Part shown: piece after piece, positions 10,918 to 23,205 of the stretch
How positions within the stretch are numbered: position 1 is the stretch's first letter
Layout of the letters: every line of letters starts with the position of its first letter
Source: Pictodentalium vernedei
Lineage: Eukaryota; Mollusca; Scaphopoda; Dentaliida; Dentaliidae
Assembly (NCBI GenBank): GCA_031216915.1
Contig: JAUFNR010000051.1
Location: 62,001 to 126,000, forward strand
Direction of reading: 5' to 3'
Length of the DNA stretch: 64,000 bases
Made by a program: the position numbers and the translations under genes
The notes under the pieces: model-generated
The model's database searches: none
What the model was told of the DNA's origin: nothing
The model's input: only the letters and a program-made list of their open reading frames with translations

Positions 10918-12860
10918 AAAAAAATAACAACAATGAAGTCCCCATTACATCCACGGCAAGGCATCTTCGTGTGCATGTGCAGATACATCACACAATTGTT
11001 GATTGCATAATTCACATGTGAAGTTCTCAGTTATAATCAAACCCGGAAATCCCAGTAAATCACACTTTGGAAAGTAATAATGTTTATTATTACTGACGAA
11101 AATGTTTGAGGCAATGGGTGAAAGGGAAATCAGTGAAGTGTGAAATAGAATGTCTGTACACCACTTTCTGCTGTCATGTGATATTCTCATTCACTCTGTT
11201 GGAGTTAAATGTACCATACTGGATGCACTGATTACTGATTAATCAGGAAGCTTGTATAATTTTAAAAGTGTAATAATGATCTGTATAGTATGGCTGCTGT
11301 GGACTGGTCACTTTCCACGAGTGAGCAATATTTCCATGGACACAATAATGTTAGATTCCGAACACTAATAATAAGAATAATCATCAAAAATCTAATTAAT
11401 GAAACACAAGGTACAACACGGTGTTTCATTAATTAAAATTTTGCTGATGATTTTTATTACCTGGTAAACACATGCATGAACATCACTGCCCACACGTGGA
11501 TTACGACCAGTCCATGGCGACTGAACTGTACACATTTAAAAAAATGTATTCAGTTTTATTGAAAAAACAACAAATGCAGTGCATTACAAGATTTATTAGA
11601 GTGTTATGAAAATAATTTCCCTTCCAGTTATCTTCAAGCCATCCAACTTAGCAAAGGAAACACTCTCTCACATAAACACAATATGAAACTCATATCAAAA
11701 AGAGATCAATACTCAGCATAAGCCATATTACTAAAGACGTGTAGCATGTTGAAGAAAAACTCTTGAATTGTATTTATTTTTTCCACAATATATTTTTCTC
11801 TTCAATTTCAATCCCCTCAAATAAACCCCCCAAAATCAGTGTCATATTAGAGAGGGCAATATACCAAAAAATTGAACTGATACCAATATCATGGGGATCG
11901 CGAAAAAAAACCGAACTGGGCCCATCATTGAATACGAAAACTGTCTGAATTTTCAACTTTTTCTACATTTACTACTTATAAGGCCTTGTAAATGCTTGAT
12001 AGCAGCTGAGGGTTTCACTTTCATGAAAGAAGTGACTCATTTTCTATTCAGTTTTATTAGTAGTGATGAGCCGATAAGATAAATGACCTGTCATCCGAAT
12101 GTCAATGTTTTGCCAATTGTCAATGCCGATGTCAGATGGTTGGTGTTTTATGTTTAACTGATGGTAATTGCTAGCCAATGCACCATGTAAACACCCATTC
12201 CTGACAACGGTTTTAGTGGTATTTGTTATCAATATTGAGGACTTTAATTATCGATAAGGAGCACATTTATTTTAGTTTAAACAATATTTATTACTGAAAG
12301 TGACAATTGTATACATCACGCAAACATCTAGATAAAAAGGAACAACTCATGAAATTAATAGCATACAATGAAACAGAATCCAAGAATAAATGTAAGGGAT
12401 TCAACAGTAAGATATAAGTTTTTGGAAGTCGTCTCTCTTTATTTTACTAATGGGCGCTGCCATCTTGCATATATAATATTTGATAAACTGGAATAAGAAT
12501 AAAATGAAACAAACATAAACCCGAACACTACAGTTTTATCTGCTATGGAAGCTGTCACCAAAATGCATCAAAGGTAAGGCCATACATTATAAAAAATATG
12601 CTAGATTTTCATTCCCACCCACCCCTATTTTTTTCCTGTAGTTTTATGCCTCCGAAATGAAGCTCAAACAGTTTACTGGGAGGAATAACAAAACAAAGTT
12701 GGCAGATGAATGTTATGGTTATTAGTGCTCAAATAATTCTATAATTTATTCTCTTATGTTTTATAAATAAACCATTGTAACTTACATATTTATAATCAAT
12801 AAAACACTGAATAACTTTTGCAGAATTAAAATTCATCATTTTAAAGACTATTCCTCATAT
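10918..12860. other. AT-rich DNA without a supported gene
   Basis: It contains a hairpin at 11377-11454 (AATCATCAAAAATC against GATGATTTTT, with TTAATGAAACAC against GTGTTTCATTAA). Otherwise there are only short, unsupported open frames. The minus-strand frame at 10945-11190 has no recognisable domain. Confidence 0.5.
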
Positions 12861-13300
12861 TGAACTAAGGTAAAATTGGGGCTCCAATAGGGAGCCCAAA
12901 TACTAACCCAAAGACTTGATTTTAACAAACTTTAACAAACTTAGATCTGACTTCCCTAAGGATACTGTGTACCAAATATCAAATGATTTGGATTGGTGGA
13001 TCTAAAGAATATTTTCAAAGATTATCCCCACCAACCCCTGTAAAGATTCTGTATGCCATATAACTTTAACAAACTTAGATCTGACTTCCCTAAGGATACT
13101 GTGTACCAAATATCAAAAGATTCGGATTGGTGGATCTGAAGAATATTTTCAAAGATTATCCCCACCAACCCCTGTAAAAATTCTGTATGCCATATATTAA
13201 ATGATTCTGACTGGTGTTTCTGGAGAAGAAGAATTTTAAAAATTATTCCTCATATAGGATTCAGTTAAAATTCAGGCTCCAATAGGGAGTCCAAATATTA
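12861..13300 (+). repeat. Degenerate tandem repeat of the CACCTGAC-family core type
   Basis: Two to three units of about 170 bp contain ATCTGACTTCCCTAAGGATA and TACCAAATATCAAA, the same core unit that fills 15300-17440 and 18740-20455. No element ends are visible. Confidence 0.65.
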
Positions 13301-13329
13301 ACCCATGCACTCGATTGTGAACAACCTTC

Positions 13330-14250
13330 AATCTGCCCCCCTGGTTATCATAAGGAACCATCCTCTGGTCATGACTAATCAAACATAAAAAAACAGTATC
13401 TGTTGGATGTATTGTTTTCAAGTTATCGCATGGACAAATAAAAGTTAATGGACAGATAGACATATGGATGGATAGACAGACAGATGGACGGATGGACATT
13501 GATGCTGGTTATCGAAAGGAACTATTCTCTAGTCATGACTAATCAACCATAAAAAACAGTATCTGTTGGATTATCACATGGAAAATCAAAAGTCCCTGAA
13601 AATACAAGATGGCTGCCATGGTGGCCATATTGGATACGCCTGAATGCTGGTTATCGAAAGGAACCATCCTATAGTCATGCTTACGCAACCATAAAAAAGC
13701 AGTATCTTTTGGATCTATAGTTTTCAAGTTATCGCATGGATAATCAAAAGTCCCTGAAAATCAAGATGGCTGCAATGGTGGCCATATTGGATATGCCAGA
13801 ATGCTGGTTATCAAAAGGAACCATCCTCTAGTCATGCTTAATCAACCATAAAAAAGCAGTATCAGTTGGATCTATAGTTTTCAAGTTATTGCATGGACAA
13901 TCAAAAGTCCCTTAAAAGCCAAGATGGCTGCTGTGGTGGCCATACTGGATATGTCAGAACGCTGGTTAATGAAAGGAATCATCCTCTAGTCATGTTTAAT
14001 CAACCATAAAAAAGAAGTATCTGTTGGATCTATAGTTTTCAAGTTATTGTGTGGACAATCAAAAGTCTCTAAAAATCCAAGATGGCTGCCATGGTGGCCA
14101 TATTGGATATGCCAGAATGCTGGTTATCGAAAGGAACCATCCTCTAGTCATGACTAATCAACCATAAAGAAATAGTATCTGTTCAATGTATTGTTTTCAA
14201 GTTATCATGTAGACAAACAAAATCTAATGGACAGACGGATGGATGGAGGA
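13330..14250 (+). repeat. Tandem repeat, unit about 158 bp, about six copies
   Basis: The unit contains GGTTATCGAAAGGAACCATC, TTTTCAAGTTATCGCATGGA and AAGATGGCTGCCATGGTGG. Units start near 13335, 13509, 13644, 13803, 13962 and 14112. It ends in GACAGACGGATGGATGG-type sequence. The translated ORFs on the minus strand here are shadows. Confidence 0.8.
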
Positions 14251-14504
14251 CAGACAGATGTCCATTCTTAAAAATGGCAGTTATTGGCTCAAAAAATTAG
14301 GGAAAAATTTATCATTTTAATTTGTTTGGACAATGATTAAAACCTCGGTTTTTTTGGAAAAATTTCGGGGAGTATAAACAGGGTTACATCCCCAACCTAA
14401 TCCTGAAGAGAAACTAACCCTAACCCCAACCCTGAACTGACCCTAACCCTCAATATAAACCCCAAAAATTCATAATTTGCCTCGTAAGTCTCATATCTTA
14501 GTAA

Positions 14505-14970
14505 TTACTGTATTTACTCTATGTATTGGGACAGCTTAAAATAATTATTTTCACAGGTGTCCCAATTCTTAGAAAATGGGGAAAGAACACAGTCTGGTCT
14601 TGATTTGATGCTGAATAAAGTTGTGTGTGATTTGTTTTCCATCACTATATACGAAAATCGCCGTCCAATTTTTTTTTATATTTTCATTTTTTGCTTCCTA
14701 AACATAGCTTATGATCCCTCATTGGATCGAGTGCATTGCGCTCGTTCCAATGAGGGATCATAAGCTATGTTTTGGAAGCAAAAAATGAAAATTTTTATTT
14801 ACTCAAGAATTTTTTTTTTATATGAGTGCTGTCTGCTACTAGCGACAGGCCAACTGGAAATAAATCTCCTGAATGTCCCAAACTTTGGAGCATAAAAAAA
14901 ATATAGTTTTCTGGAAAAAATGTGTGTCCCAAATCATAGAGTGTCCCAATACATAGAGTAAATACAGTAA
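14505..14970. mobile_element. MITE with perfect 29-bp terminal inverted repeats
   Basis: The left end 14505-14533 begins TTACTGTATTTACTCTATGT and the right end 14942-14970 is its exact reverse complement. The centre (about 14683-14790) is a long near-perfect palindrome around CTCATTGGATCGAGTGCATT, resembling the palindromic core of the piggyBac MITEs although the ends differ. It has no coding capacity. The superfamily is not assigned. Confidence 0.8.
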
Positions 14971-15299
14971 GCTCATAATATATCAAATAAGCTCATAATA
15001 TTTCGGTAAGCTCATAATGCCTGCCTGGACAAAAAAAAAACCCCTTGTAACTCCTGTATTAAAGTGTACAGATGGATGGACAGATGGATGGGCAGGCAGA
15101 CAGTCGGACGGACATTGCCATACCATAATACAACCACATACCCAAAATCAGCCAATTATCTCAATATATGATGAAAAAAGTCTGGAAATTTGCTATTTAG
15201 GAAGTTCAAGGGCAAAAACTCCATTAAAAATCATCCAACCAAGACCAAACACGAACTTGATTCGAAGGTTCCCATGACAAAGTGATATATCAGAAATCA

Positions 15300-17440
15300 G
15301 CCAATTATCTCAATGTATGGAGAAAAAAAGGTCTGGAAAACTGTTATTTCAGAATGACACGAAGGCAGAATTATGGAAAGATGGAATGATAGACAGACAA
15401 ATGCAATACTATATGGCTCTGGCCATTTTGTGGTGGGGAAATACAAAGATTCTGACCTCCAAGGGAGCTGTATAACAAACATCAAGAGATTCTGACTGGT
15501 GAATCTAAAGAAGAGTTTTAAAGAATATTCCTCATATTGCACAAAATTAAAATTTGGGGAACCCTAATATGATCCCAGAGGATTGATTTGAACAAACCTG
15601 AATGCTACGCACCTAATGATGCTATATTCCAATTATCAATACATTCTGAAGGTGGATCTGAAGGTTTTTAACCCTTTACCCAACGCAGACAATATCAAAG
15701 TTTATTATTTTGAATATAATTGTTTTAAATATTTCAAAAAATTTCAACAAACCATATCATGTGACCCCTCGTTGGAACGAGCTCAATGAGCTTGTTCCAA
15801 TGAGGGGTCACATGATATGGTTTTGTTGACATATTTTGAAAGAAATAATTTTTTCAACTGCTCAATTTGCATATTACGCGGGTGGATTCGGGCGATTCGT
15901 TAGGTAAAGTGTTAAAGAATTTTCCTCATATTGGACAAAATTATGCCACCTTCACATGTCGCAGAAGAAATAACAAAAGTTTCTGTCTAGTGGCTCTGGA
16001 GAAAAATATTTTCAAAGAATGTTCCTAATATTGCACTAAGTTAAAATTTGGGCTTCCATAGGAACTCAAATTTTAACTCTGGGACTTGGTTTGCATAAAC
16101 TTAAATCTAACTCCCCTAAGAATGCTGTGTATCAAATATCAAAATATTCTGACAGGTGGTTGAGGAGAAGGTTTTGAAAGAATATTTATTCCTCATATTG
16201 CACAGTCAAAATCTGGGCTCCTAAATATTAACCAAGGAACGTGATTTGAAAAAAACTTGAGTCTGATCCCCCTCCACCCCCCACAGATGTTGTATACCAA
16301 ACATCAAAAGATTCTGACTGGTGGGTCTTAAAAAGATTTTTAACGATTATTCCTCATATTGCAAGATGCTAAAATTTGGGCTCGCATAGTGCACCCAAAT
16401 ATGAACCTATGAACTTGGTTTGTTCATTGGTTGAACAAACTTAAATCTGACCCCACTCCCACACCCCAACCCCACATCCCAAGATGTTTTCTACAAAATA
16501 TTAGAAGATTCTGACTGATGGTTCTGAAGAAAAAGATTTTTAAAGAATATTCCTCATTTTGCACTTCATTAAAATTCTGGGAGCCCAAATATAAACTCAG
16601 GGTGTTGATTTGAACAAACTTGAATTTCATCCCCCCCCCCCCCCCCCCCTCAAGGGTGCTGCATAACAAACATCAAAGATTTTGAATGGTCGTTCTGGAG
16701 TAGAAGAGTTTTTGAAGAGTTTTTAAAGATTATTCTTTCTGTTGCACTAATTTAAAATTCAAGGCTCCCATGTGAAGCCCAAATATGAACTTATGAACTT
16801 GGTTTGGACAAATGTAAATCTAACCCCTCTAAGGATGTTGTATACCAAATATCAAAAGATACTGATGGGTGGGTCTGGAGAAAAAGATTTTTTAAAAATA
16901 TTCCTCACATTGCACTGAGTTAAAATTCGATGCTACTCAACAAATATGAAAAGATCCTGCCCAAATATGAACCTGGGGACTTGATAAGAACATTCTTGAA
17001 TCTGATCCCCACCAGGATGCTATATACCAAATATCAAAAGATTCTGACCAGTGGTTCTGAAGAAGATTTTTTAAATTTTTTAAATATGCTTACTCAACAT
17101 TTTCCTCTTACCAGCAGTGTTGAAATGGGTGTCTCCTGTAAGGAGTCCAGGACCTAGAGACTTGATTTGAACAGACTTGAATCTGATCTCCCTAAATATG
17201 CTGTATATCAAAAGATTCTGACCAGTGGTTCTGGAGAAAATTTTTTTTAAGTTTTGAAAGTATGCTGGGTCAGCATTTTCCCATTACCAACAGTATTAAA
17301 GTGAGTGGCTTCTGTATGGAACCCAAGGACTTGATTTGAACAAACTTCAATCTGACACTCCAAAGAATGATAGATACCGAATATTAAAGGAATCTGATGA
17401 GTTGTTCAGGAGAGGATTTTTTTTTATTTCTTCACAAATG
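15300..17440 (+). repeat. Long degenerate tandem array of CACCTGAC-family core units
   Basis: About ten diverged units of 170-200 bp repeat the theme CCCAAATATGAACC, TTGATTTGAACAAACTTGAA, CCAAATATCAAAAGATTCTG and CCTCATATTGCACTAAGTTA. A piggyBac MITE interrupts at 15672-15911 and a 19-base C run lies at 16631-16649. No terminal hairpin or end motif was found, so this is probably an old truncated element. No genes. Confidence 0.75.
15672..15911 (+). mobile_element. piggyBac-type MITE, copy 4 (variant)
   Basis: TTAA at 15668-15671 and 15912-15915. Ends are CCCTTTACCCAACG and, inverted, CACTTTACCTAACG. The central palindrome GTGACCCCTCGTTGGAACGA and its complement is kept, but the flanking interior differs from copies 1-3. 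Confidence 0.8.
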
Positions 17441-17567
17441 ATGTCTCAGCACTTTTTCAATTCCCTATACCAGACCCTATGACAAATTTGATTGCATAAA
17501 TATCTCCAGATCTTTTGGTAGAGTGCTGAATTATTTTTAGCTGTTAAAATTTGTTCACAAGTCTTTG

Positions 17568-17630
17568 CCTTGTTACAATTTATGGGAGAGTGCCAAAAGT
17601 CTCTCTCCCATAAATTGGAACAAGGAAAAT
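17568..17630. repeat. Hairpin
   Basis: CAATTTATGGGAGAG and CTCTCCCATAAATTGG form the arms, extended by CCTTGTT/AACAAGG, with a loop of about 12 nt. Confidence 0.75.
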
Positions 17631-17847
17631 CCAAATAGACTAAATAATTTAGATTCAAAGAGAATATGAAGAACATCCACAGAATTTAAAACCTTTGAGT
17701 TGCAGTAGCTGCACTTTAGAGTAAAGTCCAAATATGGGTTTCCAGCACTCAACCAGTTAAGGGTTAATAGTATGACAGTTTAACAGGGATTGCAAAGACT
17801 GGTTTGATCACGAATGTTTGTTATAAAAACTTACTACATTTACTATA

Positions 17848-18215
17848 AATGTAGTGGCTTCTGTATTAATGTTCTCAGTTCAATTTGAAGGTAATAGTTT
17901 GATCCCTGTCCAGGATGACCCACATTGTGTCCTTGGGCAAGGCACTTTATCCTGGTTGCCTACATGGGGGCATGATGACGCCGTGTACTAAGGCATACTG
18001 CACGTCGATTGTGCACATGTCTTCAACCGCTGTAACCCTGCTTGAGCATAGCTTGAACAGAGTTAGAATGTTGAGGAGCTGACAGTTGCTTGTCGATGTG
18101 CTGTGGTTCTCTCTGGATACTCCGGCTTCCTCTACCCGTAAAACTGTCACAGTCACAATTAGCCATTGTGCATAAGTATGTGACCTTAAACATAAATAAA
18201 TAAATAAATAAATAT
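17848..18215 (+). mobile_element. SINE-2, tRNA-like head, degraded
   Basis: The body (CCTTGGGCAAGGCAC, ACTGCACGTCGATTGTGCAC, CTTCCTCTACCCGTAAAAC) and tail (AAATAAATAAATA) match SINE-1 and SINE-4. The head retains GTAGTGGCTTCTG and TAGTTTGATCCCTG, reading as worn A and B boxes. Confidence 0.75.
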
Positions 18216-18369
18216 AATTTCTCAATTGTAGCCTTCAGGACATGAATTTTTCCAATGCATGGACCCTAACCCTTTCCCAAAGAGGACAGAAGAATCTTTG
18301 AAAACTGTTTCAATTTGATTATGGTAAATATTTAATAAAAGTAATCAATCAATTCAACAAATAACTTAC

Positions 18370-18456
18370 CAGATATCTGAATTTCAGTCATTGTTTTTGT
18401 CACATCATCTACAGAGTTTCCTTCAGCACCAGCAACTTGTTTCACCTCTGTTTGAT
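18370..18456 (-). CDS. Candidate host-gene exon (87 bp, phase 1-1)
   Basis: On the minus strand the acceptor (ATTTAATAG) precedes and a strong donor (GTAAGTTATT) follows. Of the three frames only phase 2 is open: AT, 28 codons, G. The peptide begins QTEVKQVAGAEGNSVDDVTK. It has the same symmetry and junction bases as the segment at 6585-6683, so both would insert into a protein without shifting frame and rebuild Asp at the junction. Read in minus-strand order this exon comes first, about 11.7 kb upstream of the other. The acidic and polar peptide has no recognised domain. Confidence 0.6.
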
Positions 18457-18697
18457 CTATTAAATATAAATTATCAGTACACAGGGATAAAGCATACAGT
18501 AACAAACTGAAATAAAATAAAAACAAGATCTGTCATATGTACAAACTAGATATCACGGTGATGGAATCCATCTCTGCGGGCCCCGCAGCAACTAACCGAT
18601 GTTAGGTATAAACTGATGTGAACTGTAATACTAAAATAGTTCAAGCAATAGGTAAAATCTGATTAAAATCCCTTCCCGGACACAAACCTGTCAGAAA

Positions 18698-21600
18698 CAA
18701 GAGGCCCCAGGGGGCCTGAGGGCGCTCACCTGACATGGTAGCCTAAATATCAACCCAGAGAATTGATTTCCACAAGTTGCATCTGCTCCTCCTAAGAAAA
18801 GCTGAAACCAAATATCCAAATATTCTGACCAGTGGATCTTAAAAAAAAGATTTTTAAAGAATATTCCTCATATTGAACTAAGTCATAATTCGGGCTCCCA
18901 CAGGGAGCCCATATATAAACCCAGGGACTTGGCTTTAACAAACCTGAAACTCACACCCCTAAGGATTCCGCACACCAAATATCAAAACATTCCGACTGCT
19001 GGATCTGAAGAAGAAGATTTTTAAAGAAAATTCCTCATTTTGAACCAAGTTACAATTCGAGCTCCCACAATCAGCCCAAATATGGACCTAGGGACATGGC
19101 TTGAACAAACTTGAATCTTACCCCCTAAGGATGCTGCATGAAAAATATCAAAAGCATTCATCTGCTGGATCTGAAGATTTTTAAAGAAAATTCCTCATTT
19201 TGAACTAAGTTGTCATTCAGGCTCCCATAGTGAGCCCAAATATGAACCAAGGGGCTTGGCTTGAACAAACTTGAATCTCAGCCCCCTAAGGTTGCTCCAT
19301 GCCAAATATCAAAACATTCCAACTGCTGAATCTGAAGAAGGAGATTTTTAAAGAAAAATTCCTCATATTGACTAAGTTATAATTTGGGCTCCCACAGGGA
19401 GCCCAAATATGGACCCATGGACTTGGCTTTAACACACTTGAATCCCCCCCCCCCCCCCCCCCCCCCCCAAGGATGCTACTCACCACATATCAAACCATTC
19501 CGACTGCTGGATCTGAAGAAGAAGATTTTTTAAGAAAATTCCTCATTTCGAACAAAGTTACAATTCAAGCTCCCACAGTGAGCCCAAATATGGACCTAGG
19601 GACATGGCTTGAACAAACTTGAATCTCACCCCCCTAAGGATGCTGAATACCAAATATCACAAGATTCTGCCTGCTGGATCTTGAGAAGAAGATTTTCAAA
19701 GAAATTTGCCTGAAATGCACTAAGTTCAAATTTGGGCTTCTATACTGAGCCCAAATATAAACCCAGAGGGCCGATTTGAACAAACTTGAATCAGATCCAC
19801 CCCACAATGTTGCATACCAAATATCATAAGATGCTGCCTGCTGGATCTGGAGAAGATTTTTGAAGAAATTTGCCTGAAATGCACTAAGTTTGAATTTGGG
19901 CTTCTATAGTGAGCCCAAATATGAATCCAGGTGGCCGATTTGAACAAACTGGAATCAGATCCACCCCACAATGTCGCATACCAAATATCAAAAGATTCTG
20001 TCTGCAGGATCTGGAGAAGAAGATTTTTGAAGAAATTTGCCTGAAATGCACTAAGTTCTAATTCGAGCTTCTATAGTGAGCCCAAATATGAATCTAGGGA
20101 GCCGATTTGAACAAAATAGAATCAGATCCATCCCACAATGTTGCATACCCAATATCAAAAGATTCTGCCTGCTGGATCTTGAGAAGAAGATTTTCAAAGA
20201 AATTTGCCTGAAATGCACTAAGTTCAAATTTGGGCTCCTATACTGAGCCCAAATATAAACCCAAGGGGCCGATTTGAACAAACTTGAATCAGATCCACCC
20301 CGCAATGTTGCATACCAAATATTAAAAGATTCTGCCTGCTGGATCTGGAGAAGAAGATTTTCAAAGAAATTTGCCTGAAATGCAGTAAGTTCAAATTTGG
20401 GCTCCTATACTGAGCCCAAATATAAACCCAGGAGGCCGATTTGAACAAACTTGAACTAGAACTATCACTGAAGGTGATTAATCCCCCTGCTTTGGGTTTT
20501 TAGAGGAATGCACTTCTGATCATGTAGGCGAAGGCCATAAGGAAATGTATACATAAAGATCATTTTTTGTTGTTGAAATTTGTATTTGCATGTGGCCTTC
20601 CACAGAACAGCACTGAATACTTAAAGAGCCCACACATATATGGTTTACATTTGGAAAAACACATTTACAATGTGCAACCTGGTTAAAATTGTCGCAGATC
20701 AAAAATTTGGGAATATGCGTATGTTCACTTAGTTGTGATAATGTTTGAAAGGTTTCGTCAAAATTGATTGATAAATGTAGGAGGAGTTGCACGCACAAGA
20801 ATTTCATGTAGAAACCCATAATAAATCTAAGTTAAAGGGAGATAACCTAGTTAAAATTGCCACAGCTCAAAAATTTTGGAATATGCGCATGTTCACTTAG
20901 TAGTGATGATGTCTGTAAACTTTCGTCCAAATTGATTGATAAATGTAGGAGGAGTTGCGCACACAAGAATTTCATGCAGAAACCCATATTAAATCAAAGT
21001 TCAAGAGAGATAACCTGGTTAAAATTGTCGCAGATCAAAAAGTTTGGAATAGGCACATGTTCACTTAGTAGAGATGTTGTTTGAAAGGTTTCATCAGAAT
21101 CGGTTCATTAATGTAGGAGGAGTTGCGCACACAAGAATTTGTTCGGATGGAAAGACACAATAAATCTAAGTCAAAGGGAGAAGATAACCTGGTTAAAATT
21201 GTTGCAGATCAAAAATCTTGGAATATGCGCATGTTCACTTAGTAGTGATGATGTCTGAAAAGTTTTGTCCAAATTGATTGATAAATGTAGGAGGAGTTGC
21301 GCACACAAGAATTTCATGTAGAAACCCATATTAAATCAAAGTTCAAGAGAGATAACCTGGTTAAAATTGTCGCAGATTAAAAAGTTTGGAATATGCACAT
21401 GTTCACTTAGTAGAGATGATGTTTGAAAGGTTTCATCAAAATTGGTTCATTAATGTAGGAGGAGTTGCGCACACAAGAATTTGTTCGGATGGAAAGACAC
21501 AATAAATCTAAGTCAAAGGGAGATAACCTGGTTAAAATTGTCACAGATCAAAAATCTTGGAATATGCGCATGTTCACTTAGTAGTGATGATGTCTGAAAA

Positions 21601-23205
21601 GTTTTGTCCAAATTGATTGATAAATGTAGGAGGAGTTGCGCACACAAGAATTTCATGTCCGGAAAGACGTACGGGGGAGATAACCTGGTTAAAATTGTCG
21701 CAGATCAAAAATCTTGGAATATGCGCATGTTCACTTAGTAGTGATGATGTCTGAAAAGTTTTGTCCAAATTGATTGATAAATGTAGGAGGAGTTGCGCAC
21801 ACAAGAATTTCATGTAGAAACCCATATTAAATCAAAGTTCAAGAGAGATAACCTGGTTAAAATTGTCGCAGATTAAAAAGTTTGGAATATGCACATGTTC
21901 ACTTAGTAGAGATGATGTTTGAAAGGTTTCATCAAAATCGGTTTATTAATGTAGGAGGAGTTGCGCACACAAGAATTTGTTCGGATGGAAAGACACAATA
22001 AATCTAAGTGAAAGGGAGATAACCTGGTTAAAATTGTCGCAGATCAAAAATCTTGGAATATGCGCATGTTCACTTAGTAGTGATGATGTCTGAAAAGTTT
22101 TGTCCAAATTGATTGATAAATGTAGGAGGAGTTACGCACACAAGAATTTCATGTCCGGAAAGACGTACGGACGAACGTACGGACGGACGTACGTACGGAC
22201 GTACAGGGCAATTCCTTTATAGCCCCAACTTCTTCGAAGCGGGGGTATAATCAGATCCACCCCACAATGTTGCATACCAAATATCAAAAGATTCTGCCTG
22301 CTGGATCTGGAGAAGATTTTTTAAGAAATTTGCCTGAAATGCACTAAGTTCGAAATCGGGCTCCTATACTGAGCCCAAATATGAACCCAGGGGGCCGATT
22401 TGAACAAACTTGAATCAGATTCACCCTACAATGTTGCATACCAAATATCAAATGATTCTGCCTGCTGGATCTGGAGAAGAAGACTTTTTAATGTTTTTCC
22501 CATTGCCTACAGTGTTAAAAAGTGCTGACTCAGCACTTTTTCAAAGTCCCGAAACTGTGCCCTATGATAAAACCGATGGCAATTTTTTTTTACCAATCCT
22601 TTCTGTTGGTCCTAAGGAAGCTGCACACCAAATAAAAATTCTCGGTGCCGTGCAGTATTGGAGATATGGGCGTTTTAAATTTTTTCTATTTTTAGCTCCT
22701 GCGGTTCCCACGGAGCTGCAGGAAATTTTTTTTTGCATAAATCAAGTACTCATGACCCAATAAGCCCTCACATAAAATTTGGTTGAAATCGGCTTCTCGG
22801 TTCAGAAAATAGAAATTAGGGGCGGGGCCAAAATTTTTGCCCCTCCCATAACAACGCCAAATATTATCCCTCAAACTTCTTTTGAACAAATCTGAGTCTA
22901 CACCTCAAAAGGAAGGTGCATACCATATATCAAGTCTCTGCTACTGCTGGTTCATGAGAAGATTTACAAAGATTTTGGTGCCCTTGGGGGCGTGGCACCA
23001 CCCAGGAGGAAGGGCAACTTCATTTGAACAAATCTGAATTGGCATTAGGTAATAAACAATTAGCCAACATTTGAATAAAATTGGGCTAGTGGTTTAGGAG
23101 GAGAAGTCGATAATGTAAAGTTAACGCCGGACGGACGACGGACGCCGGACGACGGACGGATCACGATCAGTAAAGCTCCCGCTGAGCTTCGCTCAGGTGA
23201 GTTAA
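18698..23205 (-). mobile_element. CACCTGAC-family element 1 (Helitron2/Helentron-like), middle of nest
   Basis: The left end has the palindrome AGGCCCCAGGGGGCCT (18702-18717) followed by GCTCACCTGAC. The right end is GCTCAGGTGAGTTAA (23191-23205). On the minus strand this reads: 5' terminal repeat, core, inverted copy of that repeat, then a terminal stem-loop. That asymmetric layout is the one described for Helitron2/Helentron elements. The core is tandem units (about 180 bp) of the TACCAAATATCAAAAGATTC type, with a 25-base C run at 19444-19468. Its own interruption is at 20456-22250. Confidence 0.6.
20456..22250 (-). mobile_element. Helitron-like non-autonomous element A (innermost)
   Basis: On the minus strand the 3' end reads ATCACCTTCAGTGATAGTTC then TAG: a hairpin (ATCAC/GTGAT) and terminal CTAG. 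The 5' end is TTATACCCCCGCTTCG. The interrupted host repeat reads TTGAA|TCAGATCC, so insertion was exactly between A and T without duplication. The core holds about eight tandem units of about 168 bp (GATAACCTGGTTAAAATTGT, TAGGAGGAGTTGCGCACACA) and a GTACGGAC-rich spacer at 22157-22206. The short minus-strand frames are periodic by-products of the tandem units. Confidence 0.75.

Noticed and set aside
14405..14455. Telomere-like CCCTAA-rich stretch (CTAACCCTAACCCC, ACCCTAACCC)
   Set aside because: Short and irregular, with ACCCCAACC-type interruptions; simple repeat drift is sufficient.
20840..22160. Regularly spaced repeats resembling a CRISPR array
   Set aside because: Units of about 168 bp are repeats throughout, with no unique spacers, in eukaryotic DNA; this is a minisatellite core.
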